From Steromphala cineraria (taxonomy: Eukaryota > Mollusca > Gastropoda > Trochida > Trochidae): a stretch of 64,000 nt of DNA. The notes beneath the pieces were generated by a model. It was not told where the DNA came from, ran no database searches, and saw only the letters and a list, made by a program, of their open reading frames with translations. Below, in pieces: positions 1-10,088 of the stretch. The DNA lies in contig OU744725.1 in assembly GCA_916613615.1 (NCBI GenBank), positions 11,620,253-11,684,252 of the forward strand. The letters are read 5' to 3'. Each line of letters opens with the position of its first letter. Within the stretch, counting starts at the first letter, position 1. The translations under genes were made by a program, and so were the position numbers.

Positions 1-82
1 AAAATGCATTGGAATTTTAATAAATTCAAGCCATTTAGGACAACAAACCATTAAAATAAACAGTCTTGAAATAAACAGTCAC

Positions 83-181
83 TAATATGCATGTAAAACA
101 ATTAGAACATAAATATCAAGACGGATGACACTTAATATGCACGTAAAACAATTAGAACATAAATATCAAGACGGATGACAA
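83..181. repeat. 50-bp tandem duplication
   Basis: Two nearly identical copies of a 50-bp unit lie end to end. Each contains TATGCATGTAAAAC or TATGCACGTAAAAC followed by AATATCAAGACGGATGACA. Confidence 0.85.
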
Positions 182-1192
182 TTTCCACTGTGACATACAC
201 AAACTCCATCACGAGACACAGAATTCAGGATGAGACAGTTGATATTGAAGGTCAATCAGTAAATACCAGAGTTGAGAGCTATTTATATTCCAAGGTTCCA
301 AAGGAGGTGCGTGTGCTTAAGGGGACTATCTATCACCTAATTGCTTCAATTAAGCATGGACGGTTTGTAGCACTTAGTTTCTCTGTTGGTCAATTTGTCT
401 GTGAGAAGCCTAAAATACATCAGCATTTGTATGGCTCAAACATGGATTCCTGGAAATAAAGAACGCCATGGGACATGATGCTAATTCAGCTGCCATGGAT
501 TTCAGTGTGAATCAATCTTAACCTCAGCCAGACACTTAGAATCATTCAATATCACTGTTGATATTTTCTCTAGCTGAGCTTCAGACCTTCAGAATTTTGT
601 GAGCTTTGAAATAATTATGTAAGTGAAGTTAAAAGGTTACAACACCTTTAAGTCCTTTTCAGGTTTGTAAAAACCTTTTTAATTTGTATGTAAAAGCCTC
701 ATATTTATATCTCTCGAATGTTAGTCTCCAGGACGAATCACTTCATGGAGGCGGTGAATATGACTGGATCATGTCAAAAGCACTCCGAGTGGACTTGGCT
801 GGAAGGATATATCTCTTTTGCTCAACAGGTATAAATCGGACTCTCAAACCAGCGTTTCAGGGTTTGCATCTTGCTGGATGTGAAAATTTTCGATTTTCAC
901 AGAGATGTCAACCATACATTCCTTTGAATTATCAGAACCAAGTATTTGTCACAAAATTGACTATGTCCCTGCACAACCTCCAAGTTCATGTGATGTTGCA
1001 TTAACAACATCTAAATCTGTTTGTAGTCACCTTGAAAAAAAGGCCAAAGTCAACCAATTTGATCCGTGTCTCTTTAATCCTTCATTGAAGTTTGATTACA
1101 AAAACTGGAAAAGACAATTCATGAGATATCACGCTAACAAAAAGGACAAGGAGATGAAGATAAAAGTCCATCAAGTGAAGGTACTGAGATGA
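175..1192 (+). other. Cluster of three unassigned open frames, no recognised product
   Basis: Open frames at 175-459, 684-1004 and 905-1192 lie in three different frames. Together they make this kilobase more open than most of the window. The third ends with a lysine-rich stretch (FDYKNWKRQF...KKDKEMKIKV). No domain is recognised, and no convincing splice pair joins them. They may be chance frames or the worn remains of a coding element. I do not call a gene. Confidence 0.12.
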
Positions 1193-1249
1193 TGCTATGT
1201 CCCCTCCCAACTGTGTGGCATTGGGGACAAAAAATATGATTTTATAGAG

Positions 1250-1620
1250 GAAGGAAGCAGAGGAACATTCAAATCGGCTTTCTCCTTATGGATGATCAAC
1301 AAAACTCTATCCCCAATGGGATTTGTATTTGAATGATGAAAATATAGCCATTCCTCTTTATTTTAAAAAACCCGTTTAAGCTTTAAAAAACTGATTCCAT
1401 ACTAATGAGATATTAAATACTTGCAAAGGTTTAAGATCTGAGTCTGTAATTAGATTTAATAAGGCTTGGCTTCCAGAGTTCTCACAACATTAAGTTCATG
1501 AATTTATACTATGTGATCAATTCAATGAGAAGAGGAAAGATCTTTCGTTTCAGGGGAGTATGTCCCTTTAAATACAATTATGAATGTTACCAGTCAGCCA
1601 CATTTTGAAAAGGGATAAGC
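1250..1620 (+). repeat. Diverged direct duplication, copy 1
   Basis: This stretch is homologous to 4560-4930. Shared blocks in the same order include CTCTATCCCCAA, GATTTGT, ATGAGATATT, GAGTCTGTAATT/GAGTCCATAATT, AGTTCATG, CAGGGGAGTA and GTCCCTTTAAAT. Identity is moderate with small gaps, so it is an old local duplication or two copies of an unknown element. Confidence 0.7.
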
Positions 1621-2139
1621 GTTTCTCAAATACCATATTTCCTTTAATCAGTAAACCTTGATTCTCTGGTGCTTATAAGAGGCGTGACACTAATTGGAGA
1701 CCCCCAGCTTTTTGAATTTATAAAAGAATGAAAAGGGCCATTTCTTTATGATAAGAGTAATTTTTACTAAAGTGGGACTTATCATATGGTTTAAACCTGG
1801 CGTTTATAAAGAACCTGGCACTTAATAGAGGAAATACATTATTCACTTAAGATGAAAAACTTTAATTATGTTATTGAGTCACATAAGAGTACAACAGGTT
1901 TTGATCTTTAGATTGTATTTTCAGGAATATAGAGGACTTCGAATTCATTTTTTTTTTCAGATAGATCTTTACTTTCTTACAAAAGAATGTTCCTTCTCCA
2001 GAATCTCTCTTCAAAAACAAACAACAAGATTAGATTGTCAACAGTAGATGCTAAAAGAAATTAATTTTATTTTTCAGGACATAATCATTAAACATGTTCA
2101 AAATCATCATGCAAGACCTTAACAACATTTTATACCAAT
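1621..2139. other. AT-rich sequence, no feature seen
   Basis: There are no open frames, palindromes or arrays of note here. Confidence 0.5.
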
Positions 2140-2560
2140 AATGCTTGATATCCTTGAACTGTTGACACTCAGCATTCCTTAACTTTAATCATTGTCTAGA
2201 ATTTGGAATGAATAAGCTTTAAATAATGATGATACTTGGATTTGATAAAAATCCTTAACTAACAATGATTAATATAAATGTTATCATAATAACATTCTAC
2301 ATTCTTCACTTATGTGACCAACTACAATTTATAGATAAGGAAATGTTGACATTTTGTATTCAATTAATTACTAATAACAGTGTCTAGAAATCAGAACAAA
2401 TAATCCTAATGATAAGCTGCTATTCGATACACATACAAGGTTGGAGTTTAGTTACTGACTACAATTGATAGACAAGGAACTAATGACATTCTGTGTTCTA
2501 TCAATTACTTACAAGTGACTAGAACTCAGAATGATTCTAATATGAACACTCCTATCTATT
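2140..2560 (+). repeat. Degenerate ~140-bp tandem repeat
   Basis: About three worn units are present. Shared blocks are ACTACAATTTATAGATAAGG / ACTACAATTGATAGACAAGG, TGACATTCTGTGTTC, CAATTACT and GTGACTAGAACTCAGAA, recurring near 2330 and 2460, with a weaker copy near 2160. Confidence 0.55.
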
Positions 2561-3379
2561 GAGAACACATTTAGCATATAGTCAATGATGCATCAAAGAA
2601 TACTTGGAGTCTTGATTCCTGTAACTTGCTACCTCAGAATGGTCATCCTGCAACATCAGTGTATTTATTTCAACAATATCCTGATATCTATCAAGCCAAA
2701 AACCTCATATGTTTTAAACATATTTATTTCACAAATGATGTACATATTGTGAATGGGATCGGCCAACAAGCTGACAGCGCTTATGTCAAGGCCTCTCCCT
2801 AGAACATTTTATCAATACATGTTTAATACATACAAACACAGAAACAAAATATGTAAATATGCGACATTTTTACCAGCATGATAAAATTTTATAATTAGTA
2901 GTTATTCTAAGCAAGGCATATTGTTTTAACAGTCTTATTTAAACCGTAAAGTTTCAGCAATGTAGTCGTGTACGGATTGTATAATATGTTGATTTGTGGT
3001 TGCTGATTTTTCATTGTTGCCATAAAAGATTGATTTCAGGTCATATCCTTTAACATAGAAATATTTATACCTCATATGGTTCTTGATATAACAAGCCAAT
3101 GAAATGACTCACATTCAGCAGCATAGCAGTTCTAGCATGACATGATGCATGAGATTGAGATATTTTCTTCAACATTCAACAACATTGAGTTGGCTGAAAG
3201 AAAGAAAATGTCACATATAGTCATGATTTAAATCAGCCAATAACGAAACAAGACATTTAACTTGAAAGATATCGAGATATTTGAAGGAGATAATCAGATT
3301 CAAATAAGGTTTGATACAAACCCAACACAAGGGCCGGGAAAATGAAAACCCAACCAATCTGATGTCTCCAAAGAGCGCT
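2561..3379. other. AT-rich sequence, no feature seen
   Basis: There is no coding signal on either strand and no strong repeat. Confidence 0.5.
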
Positions 3380-3500
3380 TTGAAAGAAAAATCACCATCG
3401 TTGATTTAATCTTTTACAGATGAGTGCTAACATTTCAACCAAACAGGTCTCTCCAAGAGGGTGAGAGAGACATTGTTAAGCTTTCAAATACAGAGTCATT
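3380..3500 (+). repeat. Dispersed repeat, copy 1
   Basis: This matches 7130-7250 in the same orientation. Shared blocks are CATTTCAACCAA, GTCTCTCCAAGAGGG or GTCTCCAAGAGGGCGA, GAGAGA and TTAAGC/CTAAGC. Confidence 0.65.
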
Positions 3501-3847
3501 GAACAATTTAGCTTATATTAGACAAAAACATTTTCAACTTCGAAAATTTTCATCTTTTAGAGTTCTTTATTGAAGCAAAATGGTAAATATAATCCCTTGA
3601 AAAAGACCAATCTTGCTCTGGTAGTTTAATGACCCTTTCTTACATCAGAGTTTGCACCAAATAACCTTGCTGTGACATGATAAATCAACTACATCTGTCA
3701 AGGGACAAATGACATCAAGCAACCTTTGTAAATCCTGTAAAGCAGCGTACACACTATGTGACCTACACTTCACCGTCTTCTTTAACAATGTACGTTTTTG
3801 TTACAACAACAAAAATATAGACCCTTCTACTTGAAATTTATACACTA

Positions 3848-4287
3848 AAAATAGAGTCATTGGCTCTGTAGAACATCAGGCTTCATTATCAAGGTTTCAG
3901 TTTTCTAGGCCTTATGCTTCTGGAGAAGATTTCATCATATAAGCATTAGATTTTAATCCTCTCTAGTCAAGGAGTCTGCATACAAAGTTTCAGCTTTCAA
4001 GGCCTTGTGCTTCTTGAGAAGAAAATGAAAATAGGTTTTAAGTGCATGGCTCCTATGGCTGTTATTAGCGAGCACAGGGCAATGGAAGCTATAAATTATA
4101 ATCCTCACTTGTCAAGGAGTCTGTACACAAAGTTTCAGCTTTCTAGGCCTTATGGTTCTGGAGAAGAAGTAAAAAATGCGAGTATGGACGGATGGATGGA
4201 TGGACGGACGGACAAACGTATGGATTGACGCCCAACACCATGCCATATGCCATAAGCCCATCGGGCTTTACAATTCTGATGAGCTTA
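3848..4287 (+). mobile_element. GAGCT-ended, GGAC-tailed repeat element, short worn copy
   Basis: It starts with GAGTCATTGGCTCTGTAG and CATCAGGC, then has two to three internal units with the block GTCTGTACACAAAGTTTCAG followed by TTCTAGGCCTTATG and GGAGAAGAAG. It ends with a GGAT/GGAC microsatellite, the CACCATGCC...CATAAGCCCATC segment and GATGAGCTTA. The frame at 4007-4228 belongs to it and is not a gene. The same family lies at 13.2 kb and 24.7 kb. Confidence 0.8.
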
Positions 4288-4559
4288 TAAAATAATTGAA
4301 ACTTAGACCCACCTCTTAAATGTGGATTACTAACAAAATAATGACAAACAGTTTTTACTTATGTACTAGTAAACCTATATCCTAACTAACCTTGGTCTTT
4401 GCTTTTTTACATTTGATTTTCCCCCTTAATAATAGTGTCTGAATTTCTGTAAGACAGATCCATCACAGAGAACCTTTCTAGACAATCATCCACAGGGACA
4501 CCAAAGATTTGTATGTCAAACATGAAATAAATTATTTCTTTAGAATTTTACTAAAAATA
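4288..4559. other. Unique AT-rich sequence
   Basis: No feature was seen. Confidence 0.5.
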
Positions 4560-4930
4560 ACAGATCAACATTCCAATCACATTTGTGTCCATTGATGTAC
4601 AACGAAGCTCTATCCCCAAAAGGATTTGTGTTTCAAACCTGATAATAATTTCATTCCTCTGAATTTGGAGTAAAAAGAAAAGCTTGCAACAACAAAAAAA
4701 GAATTCCCAACAGATGAGATATTCAATACTTTAACAAAGCTTCAGGACTTGAGTCCATAATTTGATTTTCTGGTATCCAAAGTTCTCAACCTGCCTCAGT
4801 TCATGGATTTATACAGGAGTGGTAATCAAAAGAGAAGGGCAAAAATTCTTATGTACCAGGGGAGTACGTCCCTTTAAATTAAATTATGATAGAGACAATG
4901 TAGCCACATTTCAAAAAAGAGATTTATTAC
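4560..4930 (+). repeat. Diverged direct duplication, copy 2
   Basis: This is homologous to 1250-1620; the shared blocks are listed there. The frame at 4762-4989 is within this repeat and runs into the next element. Confidence 0.7.
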
Positions 4931-4977
4931 AAAGATGGATTTTGCTAACTGTAGTAAACTTGTCTTGTAGCTTAAGC

Positions 4978-5213
4978 TTAAAGGGATAGTCCTATCAAGG
5001 TATTTTGTGGAAACAAAAATTCGAGAGTACTTCCTTGATTATACTTATAGATGCTAATTACATGATGATTTCACACTTATTTTAAAAAATGCTAGTGAGG
5101 TAACATTTTAGTTTTTCTACATTTAACAGTTTGACAAAGAACAGAGACCACCTCTCTACCTCCTCTTGAATTTTTTTTCCACAAAAAATACCCCTATAGG
5201 ACTGTCCCTTTAA
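4978..5213. mobile_element. Complete MITE-like element, family A (TTAAAGGGAYAGTCC)
   Basis: Imperfect terminal inverted repeats of about 50 bases bound this 236-bp element. The left end is TTAAAGGGATAGTCCTATC ... TTGTGGAAAC; the right end reads GTTTTCCACA-like ... AGGACTGTCCCTTTAA on the opposite strand. It has no coding capacity. TTAA at both outer edges may be the target duplication, which would suit piggyBac-type mobilisation, but the terminal bases are not classical piggyBac. Confidence 0.85.
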
Positions 5214-5219
5214 GTGTGA

Positions 5220-5940
5220 GATATATATATTTATCTCGACTTGCACAGCAATGTCGACTTACCATTGGTCAAAACCGGTCACGTGCCGTAGGTATATTTA
5301 GCTATGTCAAACTGGGTCACGCGCTCCCCTAGTAACAATCGACGACGGAGTGTCAAGAGTTATCTCCCTTGCCCTTTGTTCGGTAAACAAGGCCACGCTA
5401 CACTCGATTGCTGTAACGTCATGTATGCTTTGTGATTGCCCTGTGCATGCTAAAGTCAGCTTTATGTAATAACTTTACTGGTATAAGTGAAATGTCCTTC
5501 AAATAAGATATTGGTGCCGCTAAAATACATTAGCAAGTCATACGGCTTCTCAACGCCAACGGCATGTTGACTCGCTCACTCGCAGCGAGGTTGTCTATCA
5601 GCGAACTCAAGATTCAAATTATGCAAACAGAAAACCGATCTATGAATATCAGTCACCGTTATATGTTTATTGTACTCTCAAACCAACCTGTGCATTCTGT
5701 TATGATGTCGGTCTTATCAATAACTCCGACACTATCAAACTCGCTCGCCCCCACTCGACAGTCCGCCATGACGGTAACGGGGCTTCTACGGTCGCTTCAA
5801 ATCGAATGTGGTGCGAATGCACGAGGTCACGTGACCAAACAATCCAAATCTAGGAATGCTCGCATTGCTCGGTATTTTGATTTATTTGCGTTTATCTGCA
5901 ATTTCTGTCTATTACCGTGCGCTCCGCTTCGGTACTAGAC
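5220..5940. other. CpG-rich, partly palindromic stretch without a recognised gene
   Basis: CpG density is clearly raised (CACGTGCCG, GGTCACGCGCTC, ATCGACGACGG, ACTCGCTCACTCGCAGCGAGG, CCGTGCGCTCCGCTTCGG). The last two motifs resemble the centre of the palindromes described elsewhere. The 124-codon frame at 5564-5938 shows no domain and is explained by the local composition. It could be an old element or an alternative promoter. Confidence 0.4.
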
Positions 5941-6096
5941 CATACTCTCGGCCATTAACACGATGGTACAAAAATTATATTTGTAAATACCTAAACAAAA
6001 GAGTAGCACTGGTATGATTAGTCGCCATTTTGATCACTCTCATATTTCAAGCCAGATTTAAAGCATTTAGGAAGGGTGCTCGTCGAGATAAATTCG

Positions 6097-6233
6097 TTAC
6101 CATGTGTCCGCCAGTTTGATATGGAGATTTATCATGTGTCCGAGTGAAATATCAAACTCGAACTGCGTTCTCGTTTGATATTTAACTCGAACACATGATA
6201 AATCTCCATATCAAACTGGCGGACACATGGTAA
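6097..6233. repeat. 137-bp near-perfect palindrome P1
   Basis: The left arm starts TTACCATGTGTCCGCCAG and the right arm ends CTGGCGGACACATGGTAA. The arms are about 58 bases with few mismatches. The centre on the minus strand is AACGAGAACGCAGTTCGAGTT, which is not itself symmetric. There is no coding capacity. Confidence 0.92.
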
Positions 6234-6247
6234 CTTATAATATGTAT

Positions 6248-6500
6248 ATGTATAAGCTTTGAGATAGACTGATAGAGACGGAGACAAGATTCACATTAGA
6301 TTACAAGAGGCTTCGGTCTTAAGATTTGTACTTGAAGGAATAGAAATATAAAACGAATATACTTTTTCAGGTTCAACCATGACTTGAGTAGAAGTGTAAC
6401 ATTTGTTTAAGCTCTGAGATATCCTGATGTGTGTGTTGTTGATTAACATTATAGAACAAGAGGCTTTGGTCTTTGGACTTGTACTTTAAGGAAATCCTGA
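6248..6500 (+). repeat. Diverged ~155-bp tandem duplication
   Basis: AAGCTTTGAGATAGACTGAT ... ACAAGAGGCTTCGGTCTTAAG at 6250-6345 recurs as AAGCTCTGAGATATCCTGAT ... ACAAGAGGCTTTGGTCTTTGG at 6408-6500. Confidence 0.7.
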
Positions 6501-6999
6501 CAGAGACATCAAGCAAAAGAATGATCAAACAAATAAAATAAATATCTATTATAAGCTTCAATATTTTTGTTATTAATCTTTCACATATTGCTCTAGGATA
6601 CTGTTGACATGAAATTGATTGTTTGTTTGATCAATTTGTTTAATTTTGTTTCTGACATTTGAATAAAGCAGGAATGAAAAATTCAAATCAAGAAAATTCA
6701 CAGAAGTATCAGATGAGTTTTTTTATTTTAACTAATTATCAAAATTAAAAAAAAACCAAAGTGCTTTTTCAAGAAGAAGAATTCATCATTCTTGTTTCTA
6801 ATTGAATATTAGCTTATACTGACAAAATGCTAAAAATTTATGAATTCAACAATTTAACAAATGTGTTTTCTGAAGTCCCAAAGGAATTCAATCCATGACA
6901 AAAGTCCTTCAGAAAAAAGAAATCCATTATCCATTTTTTACAGGTTATTAACTATATACTCAATCAATAAAGACAGAATTTGTTTGAAAATACTAACTC
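6501..6999. other. AT-rich sequence, no feature seen
   Basis: Poly-A and poly-T runs only. Confidence 0.5.
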
Positions 7000-7125
7000 T
7001 TAAAGGGACAGTCCTATCAGGATATTATTGTGGAAACGAAATTCAAAGGGGCATTTCAGTCTATTATATAATGTTATAAGTACATGTGTTTATAACACAA
7101 CATTCTAAGGATATTATCAGATATC
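7000..7125 (+). mobile_element. MITE-like family A, left end only
   Basis: TTAAAGGGACAGTCCTATCA then ATTGTGGAAACGAAATTCAA match the left end of the 4978 element and the 61.3-kb copy. No right terminus follows. Confidence 0.75.
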
Positions 7126-7129
7126 TCAA

Positions 7130-7250
7130 AAGAGTGTTTGGAAAGCAAGCACCATTCTTGATTTATTCACTTCCAGAAGAGCAGCAACATTTCAACCAAT
7201 CAGATGTCTCCAAGAGGGCGAGAGAGATATTGCTAAGCACTCAACTTTAC
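7130..7250 (+). repeat. Dispersed repeat, copy 2
   Basis: This matches 3380-3500. The 79-codon frame at 7086-7325 lies across it and is not called a gene. Confidence 0.65.
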
Positions 7251-7584
7251 AGTGACCGACCTTGCCAACCGATATTGAACAATCTAGTTTACAAGAGACA
7301 TAAATTTGTTTATCTTCCGATATAAACATCCTAGTTAGATGCAGGAAGCACTGATTAAGTGGAGTTCCATGTTTATCCATCAATTAGCAAAGATGATGAC
7401 AAAAATATTGATAAATTTCGTATTTATAGCAACCAATCACTGCACCTTTCAAGTTTAAAGTAAGTTTTCTTCAAGTTTATTAGTCTTTGGTGCAATGCTA
7501 TCAAAAATGATATATGGTATATGCAAATGTGAGTGCAACTAAACAAAATGACAAATAAAGTTCATGAAATATACTAAATATCTT

Positions 7585-7678
7585 GAAATATCTTTTGGTA
7601 TGATGTTGTCTGGAATTGAACCAGTAAGTCTACCGAGTGATGAGCAAACACTCTACCACTTGAGCTGCATCCATTAAC
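7585..7678 (-). mobile_element. tRNA-derived SINE head, minus strand
   Basis: Read on the minus strand it gives GGATGCAGCTCAAGTGGTAG then AGTG (A box) and CTGGTTCAATTCCAG (B box), followed by CATCATACCAAAA. The same post-head motif follows the 34.66-kb SINE. It lacks a good acceptor stem and anticodon arm, so it is a SINE and not a tRNA gene. Confidence 0.75.
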
Positions 7679-7679
7679 C

Positions 7680-7886
7680 AAATGCATCCCATCTTCCCAC
7701 GCAAAGCCTAAAACACCAGTTTCCGAACTGTCAGTTTAATGCCTTGCTGCTGACCCTTTAGTGTTAGCAACCTCCAGTTACTTTCTGATCGGACTATTGC
7801 TGTCTCAAGGGTCTGCAGCAAGGCATAAAAATGACAGTTTGGAAAGTGGCGTTTTAGGCTTTGCGTAGGAAGATGAATGCATCCAC
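7680..7886. mobile_element. Foldback element with ~80-bp arms
   Basis: The left arm CGCAAAGCCTAAAACACCAG...ATGCCTTGCTGCTGACCCTT is matched by the reverse complement of AAGGGTCTGCAGCAAGGCAT...GCGTTTTAGGCTTTGCG. The loop is about 45 bases. It abuts the SINE head, with CATCCAttAACCA/CATCCAccAATGA on either side as a possible worn target duplication. Confidence 0.85.
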
Positions 7887-8455
7887 CAATGAATAAAGAT
7901 ATAAACTAATTTAGAAATTACAATATTAATCTTTGTCAAGAGAACAGAAAAGGAAATGAAGATTTGGTGTTGAAATAGAAGGTTTTGGTGACATAACCAT
8001 TAACTCAGAATTGGACAATTCTCAATTCCAACGTGTAACCAATCATTTGTCAAAAACAACAAAACACAATTAGAAAAACAAACATGCATATAATTTCCCT
8101 TACCAGGTCTTACATGGTTTGAAATCTCAAAGGCATTCCTAATGCAATTAGAAAACAATAGGAAAGCATAAATTCATATTATAGTCAATGTATGACTAAA
8201 AAGACTGAACAGAAAATGATGTCTCAAAGGCTTTGTAACATGTATATTGAAATTAGATTTTTAGAGAGTCTCACCCAAGTTTCTTTTTCAAAGCAAATTT
8301 CATTAACATGAGTTGTTCAAATAAATTGCCTCTAATATATTTATTCCTTTTATTAGCAAGTGTTTCTAAATATAATATATAAATATCCGAGGGTGATATT
8401 CAATTTCCTATCCAAAATCTTTATTCATTTTGACATAGAATCTAAAATCTAATGC
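7887..8455. other. AT-rich sequence, no feature seen
   Basis: There is no coding or repeat signal. Confidence 0.5.
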
Positions 8456-8459
8456 AATA

Positions 8460-8650
8460 ATGTTATAAAAATAGCCGCCAATGGACTTTATGTGAATCTT
8501 TTTAATGTGTTTTTTGACTATGGATGATTTGCTTGTGTAATGAGAAGTTTGACACTATCAAAATAATATTTTAGCATGAACGTACAATTATCAGTGAAAC
8601 TTGAAAACATAAAGTTTTCGAAAAACATGCTTTTGCCCATTTAACACTCA
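8460..8650 (+). mobile_element. MITE-like family B, worn right part
   Basis: GCCGCCAATGGACTTTATGT...TATGGATGATTTGCTTGTGT...CTATCAAAATAATA...AACATGCTTTTGCCCATTTAA parallels the right half of the 19732-20095 element. Confidence 0.75.
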
Positions 8651-8860
8651 ATCCCAAAGGGGCCAAGCCCGTTTTTTTCAAGGAATGGAGAGTTATGAGC
8701 ATATTATCTGACTTAAATAACACATAACTAAATGCTTATTTAACAAAAAACCTTATAAACTTGATAAATATGAAATATCAAGTGAAAATTTTGAAGCAAA
8801 ATGTAACACTTGACAGAAACATAATGGAGCGAGATGATAGGCTTATGTCACAGGTGTAAC

Positions 8861-9083
8861 TTAAAGGGAATCAACAACCTAGCTTGTGAAACCTAATTGT
8901 TCATCATTAATAAGAGCGTCCAGATGGGTAAGGGGGGTCACTTGACACAAACTTTGTACTGGCTGTCAGCTGTAAGCAGTTCGTAACCAAACGATTTTTT
9001 CCCTACCGAGCATTTACAACTCTTTCGGGGCCCTGCTTATAAAACTCTGAAAAGTAAAAATTCGGGTTGCAGACCCCCTTTAA
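8861..9083 (+). mobile_element. MITE-like family C, complete copy
   Basis: The ends are TTAAAGGGAATCAACAACC and GGTTGCAGACCCCCTTTAA. A full inverted second copy lies at 41524-41745. Length is 223 bp and there is no coding capacity. Confidence 0.88.
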
Positions 9084-9949
9084 TTACTGTGAAAACGCTT
9101 TCTCTGTGTAAGGGCTTGATCCCACAAGCATTATCATAATGTGTAATATTATTGGATGATGGAAAGTCAAATTTAACAGGTCAATCTGTTCCAATGATTA
9201 ATTACATGATCCCTGCTTCTAGTCTGGCATCAGGAAATACATGCACCTTAAAAATCATACTCTTCCAGGCTCTTTTATTGGACTATTGCACGACCATACC
9301 TGTTGGCATAATAAAAATTGACACTTTTCAGAGATTAAGATTTGTTAAAATTCATGAAACTTGTCATTTAACCATTTGTAATGAAAAATATCATTCTACC
9401 AATTTAAATGATGTGGCCCTTGTTATAAGGATCAATAGTAACGCAATTTATAGCTCATTATACCCTTTTTTCATAACATTTCTGTTAACGAAGTTTTTTG
9501 TTCAAGATAATAGAGAAAGAAAATTGTTTTCATAGGCATTTTAAAACCAAGTGGTCCTTATGAGAAGCGACATATATGCATACAAACTACAAATTAGGAA
9601 TAAAATTTCTCATGAAATAAGACATCAAATAGATATCACTAAAGTTTTTGCCTGTTAGTTCTTGAAAAGGTGGAAATACGTTATCTGTTTGGCTCAAAGA
9701 TTCCGATCACTCCTTCATTTCCTTCCTCCATCATCTAAAAGATCGATCATCAGTTCATTCCTTATGGATTATTAGAAATTCTAATTTGCATATCCTTCCA
9801 GATAAGAAATACTCTTTAAACATCCACTAACCTCGATTTTATCACTTCTCGATTTTCGTTCAAAGATTTTTCAACATAATAAAAACTGGGCTTGATTTTT
9901 GTTAATTTTTCCAATAAACACCTTTAATTAGCCTTTCATTAAGACAGCG
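9084..9949. other. AT-rich sequence, no supported gene
   Basis: A 127-codon frame at 9152-9535 has no recognisable domain and a composition like its surroundings. I do not call it. Nothing else was seen. Confidence 0.45.
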
Positions 9950-9954
9950 TAATG

Positions 9955-10088
9955 TTCTTAACAGTGTCTCATAAGCCAAACAAATGGCTGGTTGTTAAAC
10001 ATATTTTATTTCTTACCCAATGTTAATATTCATGTACATGTTTAACTTGTGACACTCAAATAAACTATTTCTGTCTGTCTGTCTGTGT
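9955..10088 (+). mobile_element. Retrotransposon 3' end fragment with microsatellite tail
   Basis: CAGTGTCTCATA ... TTGTGACACTCAAATAAACT and a (TCTG)n run form the end. The same 3' end occurs at 57110-57240 with a (CTCT)n tail. An AATAAA signal just before a simple tail is typical of non-LTR retroelements or their SINEs. No reverse transcriptase is present. Confidence 0.55.

Noticed and set aside
5564..5938. 124-codon plus-strand frame
   Set aside because: It lies in a CpG-rich stretch where stops are rarer; it shows no domain and includes palindrome-centre-like motifs.
9152..9535. 127-codon plus-strand frame
   Set aside because: There is no domain, the composition matches non-coding neighbours, and no splice or start signals stand out.
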